Assembly (NCBI RefSeq): GCF_039862785.1
Contig: NZ_CP156795.1
Coordinates: 1,240,001-1,304,000, forward strand
Length of the DNA: 64,000 nt
Source of the DNA: Acinetobacter sp. ANC 7912
GTDB taxonomy: Bacteria > Pseudomonadota > Gammaproteobacteria > Pseudomonadales > Moraxellaceae
Reading direction: 5' to 3'
This document shows positions 33,461 to 41,800 of this stretch, piece after piece. Position numbers and translations under genes: made by a program. How positions within the stretch are numbered: the stretch's first letter is position 1; every line of letters starts with the position of its first letter. Under the pieces are notes generated by a model. It saw only the letters and a program-made list of their open reading frames with translations, ran no database searches and was not told the DNA's origin.

Positions 33461-34542
33461 TACAACAGATTATTGTGTTCCTAGTGCAGCTGTCCAAGCT
33501 CGACAACGTTTAGGTCGAGAACCTTTAGCCGCCTTATTCTCCTTAATCAGCCAAGCATGGTTTGATGAATCACAACAACAATATTCAACCTTTCAAGGTC
33601 TTAGTGTATGTGCTGTTGACGGGGTGGTTTGGTCTATGCCACTGACCAAGGAGAATTTTAATCATTTTGGCTCATCTAAAGGTAAAACTGCTGTAGCACC
33701 TTACCCACAAGTTAGAGCCACGTGTCTAGTGAATACCAATACTCATGAAATCATAGATGCCCAAATAGGCAGTATGGATCAAGGTGAACTCACATTAGCA
33801 AATCAATTATCTCCTCCAGCACAAAGTATTACTTTGTTTGATCGAGCTTATTTCTCTGCTGATTTTTTAATAGGCTGGCAAACACGTGGAGAATCAAGCC
33901 ATTGGCTTATGCGAGCTAAAGATAATTTACGTTATGACATAATTAAACGGAATTCCCCACATGATTTTCATATCAGGATGCCAATATCAGCAAGAGCCAA
34001 AAAACTTAATCCAGCATTAGGAGATTACTGGGAAGCACGTTTAATTGAAGTTGAGCAGGCAGGAAAAATCAGACGTTACATTACTTCATTATTAGATTCA
34101 AAGACATACCCACTTATAGCCTTGGCAAAGTTATATGCTCAGCGTTGGGAAATTGAAATGTGTTACCGAGAAATTAAAAGCAATTTACAGGAAGGTAAGC
34201 ACTTAAGGAGCAAACAGCCAGACTTAATTTATCAAGAATTATGGGGTGTCTTGATTGCTTATAATGTTCTAAGAAGACAAATGAAATATATGGCTCAACG
34301 TGCCAAAGTAAGCCCGTTGAGGATCAGTTTTCATATTGCATCTATTGCCCTTCTTAATTTACTCAGATTCGACTCTTTGGCTTCTGCAGGTAATCTACCC
34401 AAACATCTGGAAAGTTTAATGGAGAAATCTAATCGGTATGTTATACCTGAGAGAAGAGTGAGGAGTTATCCAAGGGTTGTAAAAGGAAAACCTCAAAAAT
34501 ACCCAAGAAAAAGCCAGTCAATCTCTTAACTGACTGGCATTA

Positions 34543-34562
34543 ACCCGATTGGGTGCTTTTTA
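34543..34562 (+). terminator. Right half of the yceI terminator, rebuilt as a smaller hairpin
   Basis: ACCC, a GATT loop, GGGT, then GCTTTTTA. The original site, recovered by deleting the insertion, reads AGCACCC-GATT-GGGTGCT with flanking A and T runs. The target duplication leaves a shortened stem with a T tract here and another stem without a T tract at the left end (32152-32165). Confidence 0.7.
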
Positions 34563-34583
34563 TCATTGAATCAAATCAAAAAA

Positions 34584-35300
34584 TTAGCTGCTTTGCAGAT
34601 TATCCATAAATTGCTGAACAATTTGCCCCGATGTAGACTCTAAAACTGAAGCAAATTTCTGGCTTTCAGCACGTAATGCAGGAATATTGATCCCGGCTTT
34701 ACGCAGCTCACAGGTATGCCCAATCAGCCATTTTTCAAGACTATCTGCTGCGACTTCAGGATGGAATTGCAGGGCCAAAATATTTTCACCGACACGGAAA
34801 GCCTGATTCGGATACAGGGCAGAGCTTGCTAATAGTTCCGCCTGAACTGGGAGGTCAAAAGTATCGCCATGCCAATGCAGTACTTCAGTATTTTCCAAAA
34901 CAACGAGTGGATTATTTTTGACTTGGGTTAAAGTTAGTTTAGACCAGCCGATTTCTTTGACATGACCCGCATAAACTTTCGCACCCAAAGCATGTGCAAT
35001 CAGTTGTGCGCCTAGACAGATGCCTAAAGTCGGTAAATTCTGTTCTAAGCGTACTTTTAGTAAGTCTATTTCTTGTTGTAAAAAAGGGTAGTCCTCAGTT
35101 TCATAGACTCCGATAGGACCGCCTAAAATGACGGTTAAACCTTTGTGTTCATAGGCCTTGGTCAGGTCATCCACACCGACTTCAAAATAGCGTACCCGCA
35201 AGCCGAGCTGATAAAAAACATCTTCCCAAGCCCCAAGGTCTTCAAAGGCGAGATGTTGGATTGCATAGACGGTGTCAGGAAACTCATCAAAATTAAGCAT
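34584..35300 (-). CDS. Class I glutamine amidotransferase-like protein (GuaA-type domain)
   Basis: The 238-aa protein is a stand-alone class I glutaminase domain. The catalytic triad is present: Cys95 in LGICLGAQLIA, His180 and Glu182 in LQFHPEV. HWHGD at about 142 and GGPIGVYE at about 60 also match the family. It is not fused to a synthetase domain, so it resembles the YfeJ/GuaA-like group that may act on gamma-glutamyl compounds or donate ammonia to a partner. The partner is unknown. It is divergent from a glutathione S-transferase gene, which may hint at shared detoxification, an inference only. Confidence 0.85.
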   Translation of the reverse strand: MLNFDEFPDTVYAIQHLAFEDLGAWEDVFYQLGLRVRYFEVGVDDLTKAYEHKGLTVILGGPIGVYETEDYPFLQQEIDLLKVRLEQNLPTLGICLGAQLIAHALGAKVYAGHVKEIGWSKLTLTQVKNNPLVVLENTEVLHWHGDTFDLPVQAELLASSALYPNQAFRVGENILALQFHPEVAADSLEKWLIGHTCELRKAGINIPALRAESQKFASVLESTSGQIVQQFMDNLQSS

Positions 35301-35373
35301 GGTCGTGTCAAATTAAGGAAATGATTTAATTTAGCGCGAATCTAATGCCTTGAAAAGTTTTATATAAATCAGT

Positions 35374-35396
35374 GTGCTACTGCACCAAAATAGCAC
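35374..35396. promoter_or_regulatory. Inverted repeat in a divergent intergenic region
   Basis: GTGCTA and TAGCAC are separated by 11 bp and lie between the amidotransferase and glutathione-transferase genes. This could be an operator for both. The evidence is only symmetry and position. Confidence 0.3.
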
Positions 35397-35534
35397 TTGT
35401 TTGCAATTGATTAAATTCTGTAAAGATACTCTGCTATTGTTGATCGACATTTAGGTATAGATTGAAATGATCATCTTATGCAATGCGCATAGAACTCCAT
35501 TCCTTATAACAACTCCATCATGAGGAGCCTCACT

Positions 35535-36200
35535 ATGCAACGTCTTAGCCTGTATATTGATCGAAAAAGAATCAGTCCCTATGCCATGTCAGCTTTTGTG
35601 GCCCTCAGAGAAAAGCGAGTTGAGTTTCAGGAAGTTAAAATCGACCTGGATAAGGGGGAGAACAAGTCAGATACCTATTTGCGCGTGTGTAAAAGCGGGA
35701 AAATTCCTTGTTTAACCGTGGATAATGGGTCGATTTTTGAATCAATGGCGATCACTGAATTCCTGGATGAGCTGTTTCCTGCGCCAGAGTATCCTGTTAT
35801 TTACCCAAAAGATATTTATGCCCGTGCCAGATGTCGTGCCGCGCAGTTGCTAGTTAAATCGGATTTTGGCTTGATTCGTGAAAATATGCCATCAACCGGG
35901 ATTTTTCAGCCACCACCACAGCAATTTATTCCAGACCGTAATACCCAGGCAGAGGTCGATCGACTGGTTCGTGTCGCAGAGTCTTTGATTGGTGATGTAT
36001 GGATTGGTTCCCAGTGGAGTATTGCTGATTTTGATCTGGGTTTTATGTTGCATCGCTTGATCAGTTATCAGGTGCCAATTCCAGAAAAACTATATAGTTA
36101 TGCGATGCGTAACTTTGAGCGGGAATCGGTGCATGTGTGGTTTAAATTAAGGGAATTGGAACGTGGTACCTGGGATCCGTCACCTTTTGATGTACCTTAA
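35535..36200 (+). CDS. Glutathione S-transferase family protein (YfcF-like)
   Basis: The 221-aa protein has a thioredoxin-like GST N-terminal domain (LYIDRKRISPYAMSAFVALREK, then GKIPCLTVDNGSIFESMAITEFLDE with the conserved Pro and the ES glutathione-binding pair) and an all-helical C-terminal domain with WSIADFDLGFMLHRL. The N-terminal S-P-Y pattern replaces the usual CPxC, as in YfcF, which protects against peroxides in E. coli. ATG 35535 follows GAGGAG at good spacing; the ATG at 35520 lies before that ribosome site. It is convergent with the DJ-1/PfpI gene. Confidence 0.9.
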   Translation: MQRLSLYIDRKRISPYAMSAFVALREKRVEFQEVKIDLDKGENKSDTYLRVCKSGKIPCLTVDNGSIFESMAITEFLDELFPAPEYPVIYPKDIYARARCRAAQLLVKSDFGLIRENMPSTGIFQPPPQQFIPDRNTQAEVDRLVRVAESLIGDVWIGSQWSIADFDLGFMLHRLISYQVPIPEKLYSYAMRNFERESVHVWFKLRELERGTWDPSPFDVP

Positions 36201-36254
36201 ATTTGAAAATGATTTTATCCTGAAGAAATATTCAAATTTACCTGTTCGCTAGAC

Positions 36255-36296
36255 AATAAATAACTCCTGATTTGCACTAATCAGGCGTTATTTATT
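36255..36296. terminator. Long stem-loop between convergent genes
   Basis: AATAAATAAC-T-CCTGATT, a 6-nt loop, AATCAGG-C-GTTATTTATT. A 17-bp stem with one mismatch lies between stop codons at 36200 and 36318 and probably serves both strands. There is no strong T run, so efficiency is uncertain. Confidence 0.65.
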
Positions 36297-36317
36297 GGAG
36301 ATATTTTATTTTAAGCA

Positions 36318-36995
36318 TTATTTTAATAACTTTAATAAGGCATCTGCTGTTGCTGCAGAAGAAGCCGGATTTTGACCGGTAATTAATAAACCATCCTGCT
36401 GAACATGCACATGCCAGTCTTTAGCTTTAGAGTAATTTCCACCATTTTCCTTAAGCGTATCTTCTACCAAGAAAGGCACAATATTGGTCAGCCCGACAGT
36501 GGTTTCTTCACTGTTGCTAAAGCCAGTGACATTTTTTCCAGCAACAACCGGTTTGCCTTTAGCATCTTGAACATTTTTTAATACGCCTGGCGCATGACAG
36601 ACCAGTGCAACCGGTTTGTGGGATTGTAAAGTTTGTTGAATTAAACGGATCGAGTTTTCATCATTCGCTAAATCCCATAAGGGCCCATGACCACCTGGAT
36701 AGAACACTGCATCAAAGTCCTCAATATTTACTTCACTTAAGGGCACAGTTTTCGCCAATGCTCGCATGGCTTGCTCATCTGCCTCAAAACGCCGGGTAGC
36801 TTCAGTCTGTGCATCTTGAGTGCCACTTTTTGGATCGAGCGGTGGTTGACCACCTTTGGGTGAGGCAAGTATGACTTCGGCACCGGCATCAATAAAACGA
36901 TAATAAGGTGCAGCCAGTTCTTCCAGCCAGAAACCAGTTTTTTCACCAGTTTCTCCCAGTTGATCATGTGAAGTTAGAACAATTAGAATTTTCAT
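36318..36995 (-). CDS. DJ-1/PfpI-family protein (Hsp31/HchA-like)
   Basis: The 225-aa protein belongs to the DJ-1/PfpI superfamily, type 1 glutamine-amidotransferase-like fold. The nucleophile Cys133 is in LVCHAPGVLKN, with the adjacent His134, and a conserved acid residue (GFWLEELAAPY) near residue 25. YPGGHGPLWDLA at about 100 is typical. Members act as glyoxalase III, chaperone or deglycase; activity differs between members, so I call only the family. The length and GFWxEE motif fit the HchA-like group. It has no signal peptide. ATG 36995 follows CAGGT. Confidence 0.88.
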   Translation of the reverse strand: MKILIVLTSHDQLGETGEKTGFWLEELAAPYYRFIDAGAEVILASPKGGQPPLDPKSGTQDAQTEATRRFEADEQAMRALAKTVPLSEVNIEDFDAVFYPGGHGPLWDLANDENSIRLIQQTLQSHKPVALVCHAPGVLKNVQDAKGKPVVAGKNVTGFSNSEETTVGLTNIVPFLVEDTLKENGGNYSKAKDWHVHVQQDGLLITGQNPASSAATADALLKLLK

Positions 36996-37115
36996 AGGAA
37001 TACCTGAAATGATGTCGTTTTTTTGAATAGGAAAATATAAAGCCGGTTGAAATAAAAGCTTGATTTAAATGGGGTGTCTTAGATCGGCGTTTCTTAACAC
37101 TATTCTAATCGGCAG

Positions 37116-37286
37116 CTATTTATCACTTTTCTTTTTCTTGCCGCCACCATCCTGTTTATTGACGGTTGACCAGGCAATACGTTCAGCATCTTCTTGAGAA
37201 CGTCCTTGATCTATTTCACTGTCTTCAATATGTTTTGCTTGGCGTTTCTGTTTATCGGTATAAGCCGATTTATCACCTCTAGGCAT
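37116..37286 (-). CDS. Small KGG/plasmid-stabilisation-like protein, 56 aa
   Basis: This gene is short. The product starts MPRGDKSAYTDKQKRQAKHI, continues with an acidic QGRSQEDAERIAW segment and ends with STVNKQDGGGKKKKSDK. Small proteins of this pattern, with MPRGDKSxYTDKQ and ATVNKxxGGGKK, are annotated in many proteobacteria as plasmid-stabilisation or KGG-type proteins, without established function. ATG 37286 follows GAGGATTAGG, a good ribosome site, and codons look typical. It sits between the SDR and DJ-1 genes, both linked to stress, and is in the same orientation as both. Confidence 0.8.
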   Translation of the reverse strand: MPRGDKSAYTDKQKRQAKHIEDSEIDQGRSQEDAERIAWSTVNKQDGGGKKKKSDK

Positions 37287-37445
37287 GACCTAATCCTCAA
37301 TCCGAATAGTTGTGAAAATGACTATAGCAAGGACTGAATTTATACAGGGTAAGTAACTGTCAGGATTTGTTGGGAAATGTTTTAGTGTTTAAATATTTTT
37401 AATTGTGGGTAGGACTCACTATTAATTTCATATAAGACTTCAAAT

Positions 37446-37484
37446 AAAAGATAACGACCTATATAGACATAGACCGTTATCTTT
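37446..37484. terminator. Terminator-like hairpin downstream of the SDR gene
   Basis: AGATAACG and CGTTATCT arms with an internal CCTATATAGACATAGAC loop, a run of A on the left and TTTTA on the right. On the minus strand it follows the SDR stop codon at 37493. Confidence 0.65.
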
Positions 37485-37492
37485 TACTCATT

Positions 37493-38362
37493 TTAACCAT
37501 TAATAATGCTGCCACCGTTCACATGAATGACCTGACCAGAAATATAGCTGGCTTCATCACTAGCTAAAAATAAATAGGCAGGGGCCACTTCGCTCGGTTG
37601 CCCCATACGGCCCATCGGCGTGTCCTTGCCAAACTCTTTGAGGGTTTCTGCATCAAAACTACTTGGAATAAGTGGTGTCCAGATTGGACCTGGAGCAACG
37701 CCATTGACTCGAATTCCGGTCTTCTGTTTGAGCAGGCTGGTGGAGAGGCTGCGGGTAAAAGAAGTAATCGCACCTTTGGTACTGGAATAATCAATCAGCT
37801 CATCATGACCATGATAGCTGGTAATACTCGTGGTATTAATAATGCTGTAGCCAGCCTGCATATGTGGCAGCACGGCCTGTGTTAAATGGAACATACTCAG
37901 GATATTGACATTAAATGTCTTATTCAGTTGTTCGGGAGAAATATCGGTAATGCTTATTTGTGGGTACTGAACGCCCGCATTATTTACCAAAATGTTAATG
38001 GTTTTAAATTCCTGAATGGTCTGTTTAACCAGATCCTGAATTTCAGAGGGTTGTTGCAAGTTACATTTTATAAGTAGGCAGCGCTGTCCCTCTGCTTCGA
38101 CCAGCTTTTTAGTGTCCTGCGCATCTTGGTCTTCATCCAGATAGCAAATTGCGATATCGGCACCTTCACGGGCAAACAGGACAGAAACGGAGCGTCCAAT
38201 ACCACTGTCTCCGCCAGTAATTAATGCCACTTTTCCTTTTAATTTTTCGCTGCCTTTATAGTTTGGTTTGATGATTTCCGGTTCAGGATCCATGCGTGTT
38301 TGTACGCCAGGTTGATGTTCTTGAGTTTCAGTAGAATTTGGGGTTTCAGGATAATGATTCAT
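37493..38362 (-). CDS. Short-chain dehydrogenase/reductase (YghA/YhdF-like)
   Basis: The 289-aa NAD(P)-dependent oxidoreductase has an N-terminal extension rich in Pro, Glu and Gln, then the SDR core: ALITGGDSGIGRSVSVLFA (cofactor-binding TGxxxGIG), NNAGVQYP (NNAG), IINTTSITSYHGHDELIDYSSTKGAI (Ser plus the Tyr-x3-Lys active site), VAPGPIWTPLIP, and GQVIHVNGG at the end. The extension, EIIKPNYKGSEKLKGK and GDSGIGRSV match the YghA/YhdF group, linked to glucose or aldehyde redox and stress. The substrate is not known. ATG 38362 has a GGAACTG ribosome site. Confidence 0.88.
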   Translation of the reverse strand: MNHYPETPNSTETQEHQPGVQTRMDPEPEIIKPNYKGSEKLKGKVALITGGDSGIGRSVSVLFAREGADIAICYLDEDQDAQDTKKLVEAEGQRCLLIKCNLQQPSEIQDLVKQTIQEFKTINILVNNAGVQYPQISITDISPEQLNKTFNVNILSMFHLTQAVLPHMQAGYSIINTTSITSYHGHDELIDYSSTKGAITSFTRSLSTSLLKQKTGIRVNGVAPGPIWTPLIPSSFDAETLKEFGKDTPMGRMGQPSEVAPAYLFLASDEASYISGQVIHVNGGSIING

Positions 38363-38812
38363 ATTTTTTCAGTTCCATTGTTTGAGGTTATAGGCAGAAA
38401 AAATATATTAGGAAGATTTTGGAGAAATAGGCTGAGAGCTGACATTTCATAACAAACGCTATGAAAGGTCTTACAAATTTGTTAAATCTTTAATAAAAGA
38501 CATAAAAGCAAATGACGTTTGCTACATTTATTGAACTAATCAAGTATTAGACTAAAGAATGAATCAGAGCGTAAATTTAAAAAAATATATTTATAAATGA
38601 AAAATATATTATTTATTAAATATTTATAAGATTATTATATCTAATATTTTATTTACGTATATGAAATATCTATAAATTCAATATGTTGGCCTAAAATTTT
38701 ACAGTGTGATTTGAATCGCTTTTATTTTTTATTTTGTGATTCAATTGCTTGAAATATAAATTTAAAAATTGTTTAATAAATTCAATAATAAATGTATTTC
38801 CAGGGGTTTCCT
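38363..38812. other. AT-rich non-coding region upstream of the giant adhesin gene
   Basis: About 450 bp with no supported gene. Most of it is very AT-rich, including long A/T stretches around 38570-38680. Such DNA is typical of regions bound by nucleoid proteins such as H-NS. It probably holds the regulatory region of the adhesin gene. Confidence 0.7.
38749..38777 (+). promoter_or_regulatory. Candidate sigma-70 promoter of the adhesin gene
   Basis: TTGAAA, 17 bp, TTTAAT. This is a near-consensus pair that would start transcription about 30 nt before ATG 38813. The surrounding AT-rich sequence makes other -10-like boxes possible. Confidence 0.5.
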
Positions 38813-41800
38813 ATGCAGGTTCAAGTCATCTCAAAAGCAGGCGGTAGCAATAAACTTATTAAAGAATATATAGAAGCAATCCAACTAAAAGAAGAGTCTG
38901 TGGTTTTAATTGATGTAAAGATAGAAGATATTGAAAAAATTGAATATTTAGATAATAAAGCTATCATTACTTTAAAAAATGGCGAACAAATTGTAATTGA
39001 TAACTTTAATATCGAAGAAAGCTCACTTGTTTTTAGAAATGAGAACTCAGAATTATTTTTATTTGATTTTGAAACGATTTCTTATAATCCGATAGATAAA
39101 ATAGAGCCATTATTATATGGTCATTCAGAAAGCTCATTTATTAGTGTTTGGCCGATTGTTGGTACAGTAGGTGTTAGTGGGTTGATGGCAGCAGCTATTG
39201 GGGGGAGTTCATCGAGTTCTTCAGAAACTAATTCCGTAGAAGATAACACTGAAGGTGGAAACACTGATTCAGGCAATACTGAAGGCAGCAACACTGACTC
39301 ACCATCAGAACAAGTACCACCAGCAGCGCCAACGGCGTACTACGACAACGTTGGTGATGAACAAGGCAACTTCCCAGTAGACAAGCCAACAGATGACAGT
39401 ACCCCAGGTATTGTGATTGGTGAGCTTCAAGAAGGTGAAACTGCAGAATTACTTGTTGATGGTGAAGTGGTTGAAGCCGAGTACGATGCAGAAACAGGTA
39501 CCTTGACACCGAAAGCGCCACTGGAAAATGGTGAACACGACATTCAATACGTGATCGTGGATGCGGAAGGCAACAAGGGTAAACCAAGTGATGCGATCCA
39601 ATTGGTGATCGATGCCGCTCCGGCAGCGCCAACGGCGTACTACGACAACGTTGGTGATGAACAAGGCAACTTCCCAGTAGACAAGCCAACAGATGACAGT
39701 ACCCCAGGTATTGTGATTGGTGAGCTTCAAGAAGGTGAAACTGCAGAATTACTTGTTGATGGTGAAGTGGTTGAAGCCGAGTACGATGCAGAAACAGGTA
39801 CCTTGACACCGAAAGCGCCACTGGAAAATGGTGAACACGACATTCAATACGTGATCGTGGATGCGGAAGGCAACAAGGGTAAACCAAGTGATGCGATCCA
39901 ATTGGTGATCGATGCCGCTCCGGCAGCGCCAACGGCGTACTACGACAACGTTGGTGATGAACAAGGCAACTTCCCAGTAGACAAGCCAACAGATGACAGT
40001 ACCCCAGGTATTGTGATTGGTGAGCTTCAAGAAGGTGAAACTGCAGAATTACTTGTTGATGGTGAAGTGGTTGAAGCCGAGTACGATGCAGAAACAGGTA
40101 CCTTGACACCGAAAGCGCCACTGGAAAATGGTGAACACGACATTCAATACGTGATCGTGGATGCGGAAGGCAACAAGGGTAAACCAAGTGATGCGATCCA
40201 ATTGGTGATCGATGCCGCTCCGGCAGCGCCAACGGCGTACTACGACAACGTTGGTGATGAACAAGGCAACTTCCCAGTAGACAAGCCAACAGATGACAGT
40301 ACCCCAGGTATTGTGATTGGTGAGCTTCAAGAAGGTGAAACTGCAGAATTACTTGTTGATGGTGAAGTGGTTGAAGCCGAGTACGATGCAGAAACAGGTA
40401 CCTTGACACCGAAAGCGCCACTGGAAAATGGTGAACACGACATTCAATACGTGATCGTGGATGCGGAAGGCAACAAGGGTAAACCAAGTGATGCGATCCA
40501 ATTGGTGATCGATGCCGCTCCGGCAGCGCCAACGGCGTACTACGACAACGTTGGTGATGAACAAGGCAACTTCCCAGTAGACAAGCCAACAGATGACAGT
40601 ACCCCAGGTATTGTGATTGGTGAGCTTCAAGAAGGTGAAACTGCAGAATTACTTGTTGATGGTGAAGTGGTTGAAGCCGAGTACGATGCAGAAACAGGTA
40701 CCTTGACACCGAAAGCGCCACTGGAAAATGGTGAACACGACATTCAATACGTGATCGTGGATGCGGAAGGCAACAAGGGTAAACCAAGTGATGCGATCCA
40801 ATTGGTGATCGATGCCGCTCCGGCAGCGCCAACGGCGTACTACGACAACGTTGGTGATGAACAAGGCAACTTCCCAGTAGACAAGCCAACAGATGACAGT
40901 ACCCCAGGTATTGTGATTGGTGAGCTTCAAGAAGGTGAAACTGCAGAATTACTTGTTGATGGTGAAGTGGTTGAAGCCGAGTACGATGCAGAAACAGGTA
41001 CCTTGACACCGAAAGCGCCACTGGAAAATGGTGAACACGACATTCAATACGTGATCGTGGATGCGGAAGGCAACAAGGGTAAACCAAGTGATGCGATCCA
41101 ATTGGTGATCGATGCCGCTCCGGCAGCGCCAACGGCGTACTACGACAACGTTGGTGATGAACAAGGCAACTTCCCAGTAGACAAGCCAACAGATGACAGT
41201 ACCCCAGGTATTGTGATTGGTGAGCTTCAAGAAGGTGAAACTGCAGAATTACTTGTTGATGGTGAAGTGGTTGAAGCCGAGTACGATGCAGAAACAGGTA
41301 CCTTGACACCGAAAGCGCCACTGGAAAATGGTGAACACGACATTCAATACGTGATCGTGGATGCGGAAGGCAACAAGGGTAAACCAAGTGATGCGATCCA
41401 ATTGGTGATCGATGCCGCTCCGGCAGCGCCAACGGCGTACTACGACAACGTTGGTGATGAACAAGGCAACTTCCCAGTAGACAAGCCAACAGATGACAGT
41501 ACCCCAGGTATTGTGATTGGTGAGCTTCAAGAAGGTGAAACTGCAGAATTACTTGTTGATGGTGAAGTGGTTGAAGCCGAGTACGATGCAGAAACAGGTA
41601 CCTTGACACCGAAAGCGCCACTGGAAAATGGTGAACACGACATTCAATACGTGATCGTGGATGCGGAAGGCAACAAGGGTAAACCAAGTGATGCGATCCA
41701 ATTGGTGATCGATGCCGCTCCGGCAGCGCCAACGGCGTACTACGACAACGTTGGTGATGAACAAGGCAACTTCCCAGTAGACAAGCCAACAGATGACAGT

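Larger units (their letters stand above)
32238..34529 (+). pseudogene. IS4-family transposase split by IS982 copy C
   Basis: The 5' part (32238-32480) encodes the IS4 N-terminal domain (SLSEHLESTLEHALPSL, LDLNWIE-type segment, QPISYVVEQLKLVF). The 3' part (33468-34529) carries the DDE core: CAVDGVVWSMP (first Asp), TLFDRAYFSADFL (second Asp), and the YREIK signature in RWEIEMCYREIKSNLQEG with Glu. Deleting the IS982 and one copy of the duplication joins the parts exactly in frame to give 434 aa, so the outer element was intact until the IS982 arrived. An alternative ATG at 32208 would add ten residues. Confidence 0.92.
32165..34542 (+). mobile_element. IS4-family insertion sequence interrupted by an IS982 element
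   Basis: The outer element has 18-bp perfect inverted ends TAATGCCAGTCAGTTAAG and its complement, and an 11-bp direct repeat ACCCGATTGGG at 32154-32164 and 34543-34553. Without the nested IS982 and its 7-bp duplication the element is about 1391 bp, normal for IS4. It entered the loop region of the yceI terminator, whose two halves now lie on either side. Confidence 0.92.
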
